From NCBI RefSeq assembly GCF_000524195.1, contig NW_020170383.1, forward strand, positions 834,489 through 898,488: a stretch of DNA of 64,000 nt, in the 5' to 3' direction. This DNA comes from Echinococcus granulosus. Lineage: Eukaryota > Platyhelminthes > Cestoda > Cyclophyllidea > Taeniidae. A program made the translations under genes and the position numbers. The notes beneath the pieces are model-generated. The model saw only the letters and a list, made by a program, of their open reading frames with translations, was not told the origin of the DNA and made no database searches. Positions 41,236 through 59,639 of this stretch are shown in pieces (positions within the stretch are counted from its first letter, which is position 1; every line of letters begins with the position of its first letter).

Positions 41236-42806
41236 TCAAGATAACACGTTGGAGGAAGTTGGCATACAAAGTTGGATGGGAAAACAAGCCAGAATCTCAA
41301 AATGCGAATTAATACTGACACGAAGCGTTTGAGGAAATTCAAATGAGTAGTCCCAATGGTGGCCCTTGTAAAAAGTGTCCGAGTAGTAGGGCAACCTGAA
41401 GGCTTCCAGAAGACGTATGAAAGTCCCGAAATCTCGACTATTCCACGGTCGGTTTTCGTCGCACAGCTGTTTCAGGAAAGTAACTCAAGTGAAATCCACA
41501 GTACTTAAGCTAATATGCACATGCCACACAAAACCAACCATAGTGCGGCAAAAAGATTGAAAAGAAAATTCCCCACTGCAAAATCACGTCAAAACTACAT
41601 ATAAACAGTAAAAACAGTCAGAATGTCAGTAAGAATAACGTTGAAAAAGGTCAGGCATTTGAGGAGCAAGCACCGGCGATGAAACCTGAAACAACTTTTA
41701 GAAATAGACTGGTGGCGCGCTATAAATTGCCAGTTGTTAATAAAATACCTCAGAGGATATGAATGCAAAAGTATACTGTTGAATGCAATAAGAATAATCA
41801 GAAAGGGATTACCGGCACTGAAAGTAGACCCACCTCATAGGGTGTGGCGAAGACGAACAACTTGGGAAGGGAAGGATAGCGCCTGAGTCGGGCAAGTGGT
41901 ATCGTCCATGTTGGCCACAAGTGTGTCACACCATTGTGTCCAGAATCAAGCCACGTCAATGACACTACTTGGGAGGTTAGGTGGATATCTGAAAATTCGG
42001 GGAGGTCGAAGAACATGCCCAACTCGTAGAAGAGCTGGGTGACAACAGAGCCTCCCTTCGAGAAACCGATGATGGCACAGGGTAACTCAGCACAGGCACC
42101 ATTCACGGCAGTCGCCGCATTTTTCAGCAGAGCGTCAAGGTGACGCCAGGCGGGAGAGGTGTCGCCGATGCCGTGAATCCCCGAGTAGTCTGGCACACCG
42201 TTGCCGCTGTAGCGTACAAAGTTGGTGTAGCAAGCGAAAGTGTCCAGAGACCACCGTGACGCACGTACTATCCACAAGTGAACGCCAGAGACACCTTCGA
42301 GGCGATTGAGAAGAAGACTAGCTACAGCCTCGAAGCTCCACTTTTCTGCAAGGCCTCCAAACTGCGGATGAGCAGACATAATGCTAAATTCATTCTGTAG
42401 GAGAAAATAATAGAGCAATTTAGTGACATCCACAACACCTCCAGATTTTCCTAATAAAGAATAAACAGCTTGCCTAAAAGGTTAGCTAATAACATCATTG
42501 CCTTATTCAGAATCACTTTACGTACTGTACATCCATAATACTAGATTTTCGACTTAAACAACGAGCAGTCTTATGAACAAAAGTGACCCATTGATCCAAG
42601 CCACAATTAAGCGTAGAAGTATTCGGTTGTAAATTTCTATACAAAGTAGTCGGAGTGGCAAAACCTACCTGTGCATCTCCGCAAAACAGCACCAAATTAG
42701 CATTAGGACGATCACCACGTGATGAGAAGAACACGTCATTCTTCAGATGGTCGCGTCCTTCCACAGCTGGTAGATAAATAAACGTCAAATCCCTCTGAAC
42801 TGCCAT
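41236..42806 (-). CDS. C2orf69: C2orf69 (UPF0565) homologue, putative serine-hydrolase fold
   Basis: Human C2orf69 is a mitochondria-associated protein whose loss causes a multisystem disease; its reaction is not settled. Exons on the minus strand: 42806-42669, 42394-41834, 41466-41236, all phase 0, giving 309 residues. The ATG at 42804-42806 begins MAVQRDL. LVLFCGDAQ joined to NEFSIMSAHPQFGG matches human VLYFPGDVQNYHEIMTRHPE. The core has CAIIGFSKGGSVVTQLFYEL, a GxSxG nucleophile elbow corresponding to human LIGFSKGCVVLNQLLFEL, then LTWLDSGHNG (human YWLDGGHSG) and ATPYE. The last exon LCDENRPWNSRDFGTFIRLL aligns with the human C-terminal part and adds a short extension. No arginine-rich mitochondrial presequence is visible before the conserved part, unlike the longer human protein. 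Confidence 0.85.
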
Positions 42807-43384
42807 GCAGCATAATCACCAATATAGATAATACACAAACGAAACACGACACAGCCAGGCAATACGAAAGGTTAACCAACGCTCCCAAAATGTGATGTAA
42901 TAAAGAAACTGCCTATATTGTCCCTATGAGAAAATTCTGACAACAGATATCGGTAAAGTAAATGCCATGGGAGACAGTCGGTAAATTCATTAATTAATTA
43001 AACAGGTCGTTTTATGAGCAAAATAGAGACGTAATTATAACATAAAATTCCACAACAAAGTAGCACTTAGTAGCGTACATAATCCTGTAGATTTATTACT
43101 GCCAAGAGCAAATATATAATCTCCTCCAAATCCACTGGAGTTTTCTGTGTAATTGCAGACCGCGTCATCTCGCAAGCCTCATTTTTTTTCATAACTTTTC
43201 ATAACTTCTAACAGCAAGTTTTGCCAGCTGTGATAGTTGTACCCACTTTGTAAAAAATTTGATCCAGTACTGCCTATTTTAGTGAACCCAAAACAGCAAA
43301 CACTGTGGCCGTGGCAACGGCAACTCTTCGAACTTCAGGAATGTCACACGAGTACTTCTAGTTTACACAAATTTCACACTTTAG
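42807..43384. promoter_or_regulatory. head-to-head promoter region of C2orf69 and DRC11
   Basis: Only about 580 bases separate the C2orf69 start codon (minus strand) from the first recognised DRC11 exon (plus strand). A tiny DRC11 start exon should also lie here, because the exon at 43385 begins with the last base of a split codon. A shared bidirectional promoter is inferred from arrangement. No specific factor site was recognised. Confidence 0.5.
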
Positions 43385-49397
<6,013 letters not shown>

Positions 49398-49887
49398 AGC
49401 CCCACGCCTCCTGACGCCGCTATCTCACTTTCACATCCCCGAAAATGGTCCCTTGACACACATCGGGAAAATGCACTTTTAACACTAAATCATCACAATT
49501 AGTGAAAGGGGTAAGAAGCTGTGTATGGGTAATGTACTTATTTCATGATGATAAAATTTGAAGGATTTTCCAAGTGCAGTAAAAGGCCTAAATTGTTGCT
49601 AAAGCGAAAAACAGTCTGGTAAAAATAGTGTGTCAAATTACCGCGATATAAACTGTTATACAAATTTATGTTACTAGAAAATAGCAAGCGTGCAACTGCA
49701 TCGGGATATAAGAGATGCTTCGTCAGATGAAGCACAGATTACAGAATACAATGAATATGAAGGTCAAGACGTAAAAGGCGTTTTAAGCAGGAAGCAAATT
49801 AAGAAACAAAGGTGTTTTATTTTTACAGGATTTTCAGATGCAAAAGGTAGGGCCGTAAAGGTAGTAATGAAGCTCTCATGCACTTCG
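49398..49887. other. convergent 3' region of DRC11 and PBDC1
   Basis: This stretch lies between the stop codons of two convergent genes. TTTATT at 49816-49821 reads AATAAA on the minus strand, 67 bases past the PBDC1 stop, and is a good polyadenylation signal for it. An open frame on the plus strand (49690-49899) has no family resemblance. Confidence 0.5.
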
Positions 49888-51032
49888 TCATTGTTCTGAT
49901 TTAATTTGATGAATTCGGTTGTTCAGACCTCTACGATTCCGTGCGATCTCGATTGCAAGAAACTGCACACGGGGCACTACATGAGAAAAGTGAATAACTG
50001 GAAGCTCAAACGACGTTCAGTACAAAAACGTCGAGTTATCGTTCTTTAAAGTGCCAATATATTGATGAGATTAAAGGGCCTCGTTGATGCAAATTCAAGA
50101 AACGCCTTTTTGAATTAAGGCGGCCGAAAATCAATAAAAAAATTGGTTATTTACTGGTACTATATTCAAAGCAAACGACAGTTAAGCCGATTTTGAAGCA
50201 TAATAATTTGGAGACATTGGGAGTAGTAAATAGGATTCGTGGACTTACCGATGCATGTGTTCTTTTCATCGTAGCCCCCAGATGAGTCAAGCCTCAGAAG
50301 GGTGCCACGGTTGTAGTCTTCGACAACACCATCGAATTCGTTGCAGAAAGACCGCCAAAGCTAAGGGATAGAAGAAAAGTGTTCAATGTAACACTCACAA
50401 TGAAGCAAAAATAGTAAATGGAGATAAGAAATGAGTAATAAACAGGTTTCCATCAGTTTAAATGATGAACTCAGGGCATCGTAAACGGTTTAAAAGTTAA
50501 ACACAACCTCTGGAGAAATTTTAAGGGATTCTAGTGAAATAGAAAGAAAACCAGGACGTGCCCTGTCACCTCTTTTTGTTCCTCAGACTTGATATCATCT
50601 TCGGTAAAGCAGTCTACGTTAAGATGAGGAAAAGTCTCACTAAAAGTTTTGCAAATGCGATCATCAACGGCTGATAACCGGAGAATACGTGCGTCCGGAA
50701 CGGCACAGAGTATATTGTAGTGGGTTTCCGCGTGATCGTAGGCAGCCATTGCCCACGACATTTCCAGCAAAGTCTATTGGACATAGCATTTGGGTCAACA
50801 ATAAATAAAGCGTAACGTTAAGTAATGAACACGACCACAAATGAGTTCCAAGCATAATATGCACTTTAAGAAGGGGGTGCATTTCGAACACTGGAACGTC
50901 GTGTGAATTAAGCCATATCAGCCTCGAGTAGGAGTGTACCACCATACCAGACCAAAATCACTGATGAAATTCCCCAGAAGTATAACGAAGACTCACATCG
51001 TTTTGATAATCGCTGCGACATAAATCAACCAT
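49888..51032 (-). CDS. PBDC1: PBDC1 homologue (YPL225W family), complete
   Basis: PBDC1 is a small conserved cytosolic protein; the yeast member YPL225W has been reported as a ribosome-associated chaperone. Exons on the minus strand: 51032-50997, 50773-50570, 50360-50249, 49976-49888; phases sum to 147 codons, so 146 residues. MVDLCRSDYQND joins TLLEMSWAMAAYDHAETHY, matching human YGNDPDIEMAWAMRAMQHAE. LSAVDDRICKTFSETFP matches LTKVDDQIYSEFRKNFE. WRSFCNEFDGVVEDYNRGTL matches WRPFCLKFNGIVEDFNYGTL. The last exon PRVQFLAIEIARNRRGLN matches PRIQFFAIEIARNREGYN. The protein ends eleven residues later, so it lacks the long charged tail of the human protein, which is about 233 residues. It converges with DRC11, with 490 bases between stops. 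Confidence 0.93.
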
Positions 51033-54000
51033 TTCACATGAGAAGAACTGAACACACACTACTAACAAGCGCGCCCTCTATTGCACCAATCATAAAGCAG
51101 GAAAGGACATTCAATATAAGGCCAGACCGTAAAAAGGAAAATTTCGTAGTGGATTGAAACTGAGGAGCCTAAGTAATGCACTTCCCTGCAAGTTAATATT
51201 TTAAAAATTCTGACGGGCTTTTTAGCCAGTAAAACAAGTTATTTTTTGTTTGTGTTTCCTGGATTTTCAAGCCAATAATCATTATTCTAATTGCCACTTT
51301 TTGCCATCCAAGTACTTGAATTATGCTTTTCTTTGGTTAAGATAGGCGCTGTAATGGTCTATTGCATTCGTCATGCATGTGCGTCATAATACCTTCAGGA
51401 AATTTTCCTCTCTTTCCAAAGCGAAACAGTCACCACAAGCCCTTTTTGTGTTCATTATGTCCAAAAATAGAGCCAATTTTCATTATTACTGTGCGCAAAC
51501 CTGAGTGATTTGTGCAGTTTAGGGAGTAGACCTTGTTTTACTGACAAAGTCATGCGTTGGCAACTACGTTTTCCATTGGCATTTATATTTCGAGAGGGCT
51601 ATTCCACTCCTCTCACTTTTTGCCTATTATCTACTAAAACGATGCACGACCCCAGCGTATTTAGCACCTAATTTCACCCCAAATTAAATTTTTCTAGTTT
51701 CAAATACTATTTCGATTGTACAATACCTAATTCTTACATGAAGGCTAGCATTTATTTGCCACCACTGTGAAGTTGACCTTAATGTTTAAGCTGGTTTTTG
51801 GGTAATTATATCCTTTCCAGCAAGAGCGAGGTTTATGACTTCAGTGTCTCTCGCTCTGCTCAATGACTTTTTGTTTGCCCTCTTCACATGACGCATCGAG
51901 CAGCGATGGCAGCCTTCACAGGTCCGCAAGCGCATTCTCCTCCGAATCAGCCAATGGGCATTCACTCTCTTAATTTGGATTAATACTAACCATCAGAGCT
52001 GGCTTGGCTTAACTAAGCGGATGGCATAATTCAGTGTAGAATGCAGCTTTCCCGAGTACAATAACCCACTTTGAGCTAAGAGTAATTAGGGAGCTTTGGA
52101 ACAGCTACATACTACATATGGATTGTAAGGTGCCGCACGGTTGCCTGCGCCATCGCGTTCTAGCCACTTAACTTGACCGGCCGACTCCTTTTCACGGCAC
52201 GTGACACGCAAACAAATGCAGCCAGGACGTTCGTGCACGCGCATGCACCTCCACTTGCCGTATGCTTCCATAGTTTAATTCGCCAAAGACTAATGTCTTT
52301 TGTATTTTATAACTTGTTAGTCGCAGAAATCCTTATACTTTGTGATCAATTCACCTCTACCTGAACGTCATGCTATGGCAACAAACTTTTAATTTTCTGT
52401 TAAGCTGTGCATAAAATTTACCTGAGAAATAGAAATGTCATGTTGTTTTCAAACAGGCTTGAAGGTCAGATGACCCAGCGACTATTTCGAATTACCTGTG
52501 CCATGCAAAGTTGCCACAATAACTGTGTTTAGTCAAGTTCAACAAGTTTTCGAATTGTGGCAGATTTGAGGGTTTGTAATCGACAAAGGCACAAACAGTG
52601 CTTGTTTACCTACTATGTACCAGTTTCCAAATGAACACATTATTTAAATTAAGTTATTCATTTTGCCGTTCCGTTTGCTTCACCAAGAATTTTTTTAATA
52701 AATTTAGGACGCCTCCCAGTTTTTCCTTCTTTATCTTTACAGACATGAAGGAAGCTTATTGTTGCTGTGAGTTTTCATCTCCATCATTTCTGAAAAATTC
52801 CAGAGGGCATGTTGCCTCATAACTTACTTCGGTGAATTTTCTAATAGACACGAAGTTATTAAAACTGTTTGGGAGACAGTTAGGCGCATTCCGTCGTGAC
52901 GGTTGCAATTTCTGCGAGCCAATGAACAACGCCGTTTTGTGCATTGGACGGGTCTGTTGCCAAATTCTGACTTGCAAAACGCAAGTGAGTCACGCGGCGT
53001 GGCACTTGCATGCCACCTACTAGGCAGAGATACAGTCCCACCCAACTGATCCCCGCAACCCATTCACGACAATAATAAGTTTCCAATGAGCATTTTGGCT
53101 TTTAAAATACTGCTGATGAGTTCGCAATGAGCAGCCTTACTGGCATTGATCAAGAGTGATCCTTTAAAAAATAAGAAAAAATGAACCACGCTTAGAATGC
53201 AGCACGCATCTGCACTTTTATCTTTAAGAAAGGGTGTAAATAAAAACAATTTCAGTCTATAGGTGGAAAAATAGCCAAAATTTGAAGTAGGGCTAAATGT
53301 TCTGCAGCTCATAATTCCATCTCTCTTGACAGGTAATTAAATCATGTCACAAATGACTATACTTGGAGCAACCCCCCGTGGCACATACTTAAAACAGATT
53401 TCATCTAGTTCAGTGAAATTTCAGCGGCGTTTTTCAACACATTTCCCACAAGGCTACCGATGGTCCAGTACAGCACTCTATACTTCACAGTACTTTTGGA
53501 TAAACCACTCGGTGTTCAAGTAAGACCCGATTATACTTAAGTGCCCATTGACAACTGCGGAAAAGATTAGGATGTAAGAATGCAACCGGTTTATTACCAC
53601 CCGGTTAAAATCCTGGGATATTACTGACAGGCACAGTGATTATCAAACAGGTGAAAGAATGAAGCTCTGTTTGCGTTCGAATGCCTTTAATTTAAAAGAA
53701 AATAGGTTAACTTCGAATCACATTCTCTGTGATATTCTGTGCACACTAAGAACTTAAGGAGACTCTTCGGACGGAATAAACGGAGAGTGAATCACCACAC
53801 CACAGGCGATCCTATCGATTGCCATCTCGTGTTTGCTGTGGATTCATCGCAGCAAGGGAATTTGGCTCTGACGCAACAGCGACTGCTTCCATTGGTGGTG
53901 CATAAGGGGCTAGCAGCACATGACAGCTTAGTTGCAACTACATTGACGGCGCATGCACCTAAATTTCCACTTTCCCGATATGTGGATAATATGCCTATTA

Positions 54001-56520
54001 CAGTCGGTATGAATTGCACCGTATTCCCAGCACATTTTTGGAGAAGTTAATTTCGTTGACTGACTGAATTTAGTTATTTTGGATACAGTGAATATTAAAT
54101 TTCTCGCGTCCTGCTCGCGGTGTTTTTGCCTTTCTAACACTCCTCGTCGATCGGTGGGCTTGACCGATCCGCCCATTCATTTAGGTAATCAAAAGTAAAT
54201 AGTAATTTGAAATACTATATATCAACTATTCAAAGACCTTGATTTGCTAGACATCTGTAAAAATACGGGAATTTTTAAATTTGTTTTCGCTTGATTCAAA
54301 TGAATGTCCGCAAAATCATAAAATACTGCAAATGGAAACAGCGCAGATCCCCAATGGTAAATGCTACTTTCTCTGCCTGTGATAATTATAATAAGGGAAA
54401 GGGATGTTTGTGGGGAGTATGAGGGGCAAACATTACACGTTTCTAACACTAGTTTATGACCATTTAAACTAAGTACGCAAGTGTAATAAGGGAATGTAGA
54501 ATGGCAGGCGCAGAAGGGTTTTTCACGCAAACTGCCCACTAAAGGCAAAGTGAACTGAGGAGAGGGCATTCTGTCAGGTTTGGATTTATACACCAGTGTC
54601 TAAATTAGGGCCTAATAAGGAAGCGGTAAAGGGTGTTACTGATTCTGATTCATGTGTGAATTTCAGCTAAAGGGCCTTTGCGTGAAGGAAAAGGTTAGCC
54701 ATTTTCCACGATAACTTTCTAAATCATTTAGCCACACCTAAGGCCTAATTGCACACTTTAACAACAAATGACTACCACAAGTGGCGATTACGTACCCATC
54801 GCTAAGTTCTCGACCAAATTAAATTATTTGTAATAACCCAAACTACCCTCTACAATCCCTTTTTGAACCGAGAGAGGGCTGCCGAAGCACGAAGCCGCGA
54901 GAAGTGAGGTGAGGCTGAGGGCAAGAAGGCACACTCATACGGAATGAATCACCGCGTCAGTTATCGCGGGGCCAGCCGTTGGCCCTGCCTCCCACTCACG
55001 TCGAGGTGAATCAGCTCGACGGTGTGCACGTTGCGCGGGTACCTCGATTTCTGCAACGCACCTCGCGTCTTGCATCATCCAGCGGCGTGACCTTCATCAC
55101 CAGGCCTTTTTGTCAAGACAGTGGGCACAAGGTCAAGGGCCCACGTGATTGCCACCTGTGTATTCTTTCTTTTTTTAAAATAAGGATGATTGGTAAACTT
55201 ATCAGCATTACATCAATCATCTAGATAATGAAACTACCAAAAGTATCGTAAAGTTAACACACCTTTTTGCATATGGAATCAATAATCACCCAATATTTAG
55301 CCCAGTAAAAATAAACCAAATGACTCCTTGAGGTCCCTTACGATTACCGTAGCAGTGCATTAGGTAACTGAGAGTAATCCGATTGAACATTACACCTAGC
55401 ATTAAATATCAAAAATGAGTTTGTGTGTTTAAATTCATTGAATGACTTTTCCTGAACTTTCGGATTTAAGCAGAGTTGGATCTCTTTCCCCATGCCAACA
55501 ATATGGTGGCTTCGATGCGTTGCAGACTCGAAGGGTAATATAAGACAAAGTCTGACATAAGAATGCCAAATCATTCGCGTTGGAACAGGGCGCGATTTGA
55601 TTCGTGTGCACCAGTTATTGGACGGCGCGTCGCGCGTTTGTTTGAACACGCAGACGCGCGAAATCAGCGGAGTTGAATTAGGCCCGCATGCCGATAGCCA
55701 GCATGGTCGGGCCCTTGTTCACCACAACAATTCCACCACTGCATAATAATCACTTCACAACACCAAGTTCACATTGTCCTTCTCTTAACCGGCTTCGCAT
55801 TTCCAACAATGATCCCTGGGATTTATACCCTGTGCGATCGTTGTAACCGATAGGCTGCAGTCCAGGCATTAAAACAATACAAAAAAGTGATTTAAATGTG
55901 CGAACAGTGCAATCAGCAATATTTTTGCGACACTTCACAATTTATTATACGTTGTTCCTAAAGTGCGGGAAGATATTTGAAATCAGAATTAATAAAATGT
56001 CACCCGACTAAGTTGTGATTGATCCAGTTTTGGCACCAAATAAGTATATTCTGCTATAAATTCATCTTAGCATGAATGAAGAGGGGATTTTTGCAAATAT
56101 TGGCTTAAGTGGTCTTTGCCTAGAAATTACATGCGCGAGTTTTTCTAAGCACCTTGTAAGTACCATTATACGAAGTAGATGAGCACAAGCACAAAACAAA
56201 CGCCGATTGTGGAAGTAAACCAAACATCAGCCTCTACAATGTTGGGGATAATAATTCTCATTGGCGTTACCATTATTAACTAACTCCATATCCTAGCACA
56301 GTAAAAAAATTCTAGTTGTATGGTGCGTTATAAAGCTTAAGCTAATATCACTGAATAATGCTTGGTACCTGCATCGACGAATCCAGTTCCCAAAGATTTT
56401 GTTTGATTCATCCCTGTAATTTTTAATAAGTAATAATTTGCCCTTCTCTGCAGCTATGATTGTTTTTTTGACTCGACATTTACTATGCGGGCACTTAAGT
56501 CTTAGCAGCTTGTACTTCCA
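51033..56520. other. gene-free region downstream of the gene cluster
   Basis: No exon of a recognised family was found on either strand. G+C-rich patches at about 52.1-52.27, 54.9-55.15 and 55.6-55.72 kb stand out from the A+T-rich background and carry short open frames without resemblance to known proteins. They may be old transposon pieces. The patch at 55681-55712 contains an imperfect hairpin with GCCCGCATG/CATGGTCGGGC arms. Confidence 0.4.
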
Positions 56521-56602
56521 CTACTGTCCTGGCTCTGGGGTCATGCCAGTGGCCTCCCAGCCCTCCTGTTTGTTAGCAATATTGATGCAGCCCTAGACTC
56601 CC
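56521..56602 (-). repeat. interspersed repeat family A, minus copy of an inverted pair
   Basis: The reverse complement shows the family's AACAGGAGGG block followed by GGAGGCCACTGGCATGACCC, matching GGAGGCTACTGGCATGGCCC at 57650-57669. It lies directly before a copy in the opposite orientation. Confidence 0.65.
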
Positions 56603-56610
56603 CGCAAGAC

Positions 56611-56770
56611 AAAAGAAGACATAATACTGGGGCAGAATATGTATTGTTAATATACAGGAGGGTTTAGAGCTACTTGCTTGGCCCAAGGCCAAGTCGCCTA
56701 GCAAAAGTACAATCAAGGAGCCTTAGGTGACCTTGAAACTATTACGAAAGGTTAAACAAATAACCAAAGT
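56611..56770 (+). repeat. interspersed repeat family A, plus copy of an inverted pair
   Basis: Shows GAAGACATAATACTGGGG, GCAGAATATGTATTG, ACAGGAGGGTTTAGAGCTAC, CTTGGCCCAAGGCC and the tail block AAGGAGCCTTAGG. Together with the copy at 56521-56602 it forms a head-to-head arrangement with a spacer under 10 bases. Confidence 0.7.
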
Positions 56771-57439
56771 ATTGCATAGCGCTCCACTCCTTTTAGGCGT
56801 CGTCCTTGACGGCTTCACCGTCACAAAGTAGTCAGTGCTGTAAGGAAAACACCCACGAACCAACTACGATCGGCATCGAATTTGCGTGCAACTGAGACGA
56901 TATCTGACTGCAACGTCACTAACCCCTCTTGGCAATTTGACCGCAGCTTGAGTTTTGTCCCGTATCTTCATTGCCAGTCGTAAGAACACTAACCTGAAAA
57001 CAGAGTCATATAACAAGGGACGGGTTTTAACATAGCTTCGTGGGGATAAGTTTTTGCGTCTCTCCCTTTGTGCCACTTTGTTTTCATTTCAGTGCTGTCC
57101 AGCCATATATCTGTCTGGGCTCCAACCAGTTAGTAGAGTTGGAAAAGGTATCGCGTGTTCAATTTGCCGGCGTCGTCATACGGGTACTGTAGACAGCTCC
57201 ATGATGAACCTCTCCAGATGGTTCCCAGCTATTGCCGCCTCAGTTGTGGGTAGCACTCCTTCAGACTTCGGGATTTGGGTAGCTATCGGAGATAACCCTC
57301 GGTTAGAAATCGTCACAGATCATCCCGTCCGCAGCATATACCCCTCTTCCTTCACATTAAAGTTTGGCATTTGGCAACAGAAATCAGGGTAGATGTCCTT
57401 TAAGGTCGGGTTCGCTATCCGCTGACACTAATGTGGTGC

Positions 57440-57594
57440 CCCGAGCCTTCCCTGATGGCGAGAGAAGACATAACACTAGGGCAGTATGTGTATTGTCGAA
57501 GTACGGAAGGGTTATGGAGCTACTAGCATGGCCCAGAGACCAGCTCGCCCGACGGAGGTGCAATGGCGGAGACGCGAATTGACCCCTTTCCCAA
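57440..57594 (+). repeat. interspersed repeat family A, first unit of a tandem pair
   Basis: The unit begins near GATGGCGAGAGAAGACATAA and contains GCAGTATGTGTATTG, GAGCTACTAGCATGGCCC and GGAGGTGCAATGGCGGAGAC. It is followed immediately by a second unit with the same block order. Confidence 0.75.
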
Positions 57595-57750
57595 AGCCGA
57601 GAACATAATACTTGGGCAGAACATGTATTTCTGACGTACAGAGGGGGTAGGAGGCTACTGGCATGGCCCGGAGGCCGTGCCACCCAGCAAAGGTGCAATC
57701 GCGGAGCCTTAAGTGCTGGCAAAACCAAAACGAAAAGTTACACAAATAAT
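57595..57750 (+). repeat. interspersed repeat family A, second unit of a tandem pair
   Basis: The unit has GAGAACATAATACTTGGGC, GAGGCTACTGGCATGGCCC, AAAGGTGCAATCGCGGAGCC and an A-rich end (AAAACCAAAACGAAAAGTTA). The end matches the tail of the 36.3 kb copy, which suggests this is the natural 3' edge of the element. Confidence 0.75.
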
Positions 57751-58773
57751 CCAGGCACTAAGATATATGTTCTGCCTTGATCATGTGGCTTCTTCCGACT
57801 TTCAGAAAAGGCTAGGGGAACTATGCTTCACCTTAAAGCCAACTCCAAAAAATCTATAAATATATGGGAGAGATTTGGAAAAGTAGCAGTGATTTTATTT
57901 ATGCAGTTATTATAAAGTCATAATTAATTTGCTCACTAAGATGTGAGTCCTAAAATGGATTTAAGTGGAGGTCACTGCTAATGTAAATACAAATGTGAAA
58001 CTAAAAACTGTCACCTAAACATTTTTTTGGTGGGACTCATGAGGATTTTGATTAAACGATCTACCTATTTTAGCGTTGATAAATTAGCAATGGGAAAGAA
58101 CTTATGCCATAGAATGCTGAAATAAATTACCCGGGACTTCTTTGACAAAAATGCTAATCTTCTCCATTGAGGCTGAAAGCGACCTTTTCCATCACTTTTT
58201 ATATAAACCTACTAGATTCCTTAAATGAAAATATATATATTTTTTGCTTCCTTTGACAAATGAAGCGTCAGAAATAATAAGACATTTCTTCTGTATGTCA
58301 GTGAATTCGAGGAAGGTACTTCTCTTGTTGTGGTTGCTTCTCACAAAAAAGAAATGCAGAACTACTACGTTTGACCCTTTTTCTTAGAGATTTGCGCACT
58401 ATGACTACCTAGCATAAACAAAAAGTGCAAAGGTGGCAGGCGTCTGTCATTGATCCTTCAACCTGGTACTTCATTCGTAAACACGGCATGAAAAGGCAAT
58501 TATTGGTGCAAACCAGACGTACACAACTTTGGCATTAATTGGAAGCAATTATAACTGGGTAATGCTAGTTATGGTAATGTAGAATCAGGGTTTTATCAGT
58601 CCAAATGCGTAAAAATACCATTTTCGTTACAAGGCTGTGGTACTTGGTGTGAGTCCTTCGTACTCCGTGGTACTATTAGACTAAGACTATGACAATTGGG
58701 GTCGCCAATTTCTGGATTTCAAAATGAATTCCTATTAATTTGATCGTCTAAGCATCCTGCATCTGCAAGAAAG

Positions 58774-59176
58774 TTTTGGGATTATCTTGATCGTTTCGAA
58801 AGTTGGTGCCTAACTAGTAAGGACCTGAAGGTGGAGAAATAAACGGATCACTTCATTTTAGCGATTAATAAAAAAACCTTATGCACTAGCAAGTAATTTG
58901 TCATTTCTAGACTCTCCAATTTCACAACGCATGCAACATTTGAAGTTCCAGGCAGCTGAACGAACAATTTTTCGTATGGCTGTGAGCACAGCGAATCAAG
59001 ATAACAGAAACATCGGACTCCGTATTCAGACTCAAACAGCTCACTGGAACCTTGGTGCTCTATCCCCGACTCAACCCTGTGACCGACTAATCAGTGAACC
59101 AAATATACCAGATATGCAACGAAAGGTCTGGCTAATTCCCAAAAATCAATTTTTAGTCTTTTTGAAGGCTTCGTGA
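58774..59176 (+). pseudogene. Gag-like remnant of a Ty3/Gypsy retroelement
   Basis: The first part reads FWDYLDRFESWCLTSKDLK, then after an in-frame stop DHFILAINKKTLCTSK. This is the pattern of flatworm Gypsy Gag (xFLERFExW...HLLxxxGxxxxxLLK). The following open stretch from 58898 has AHWNLGALSPTQPCDRLISE then PDMQRKVWL, like the Gag segment with LRDRL and QRKLL residues. Stops and missing cysteines or leucines show it is decayed. Confidence 0.55.
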
Positions 59177-59639
59177 ATAGAAGTTCGAAGTTATTATCAA
59201 ACCTAATACAGTATATAGTGACGATTAGGTAGTAGATTGAAATGCTGAAAGATAGTAAAATAACTGCGAGTCATGCTGTTAAAACATTCTCTTCTGTCTT
59301 TTCGATTTTCAAATGCCAAGTATCATAAATGGGGTTAATAAGGGTATATTCAGTCCCCTTGCCACAGCTTAAAACCCTGGTTACACAAACGGTTGCTGGG
59401 TTAGTTAAGACTTTAACTTTCTTGTCATGGCTGCTAATTAACCAAACTTATTAACAATGTGTATAAACACTTGCGGTATTGTTTTGCTCGATTTTCTTAC
59501 TTGCCTTAAGCCTCCTCTGGGCATCAGACTCTCAGATGCCTCCATTAAAGTTATTACGGGACACCCATTAATGTTTTTGAGTTCACATCTCATTAGAAAA
59601 GCATTGAAGCAACTTGTAAAAAATGGGTGCTTATAGTCG

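Noticed and set aside
49690..50049. Plus-strand chain of short open frames with splice-like edges after DRC11
   Set aside because: No family resemblance. The best part overlaps the real last PBDC1 exon on the minus strand, so it is an antisense shadow.
53105..53130. CTGATGAG motif suggesting a hammerhead ribozyme
   Set aside because: The GAAA core and the flanking stems expected of flatworm hammerheads are not present nearby.
57054..57392. 112-codon open frame upstream of the tandem repeats
   Set aside because: No protein family is recognised and no splice context is seen; probably part of repeat-derived DNA.
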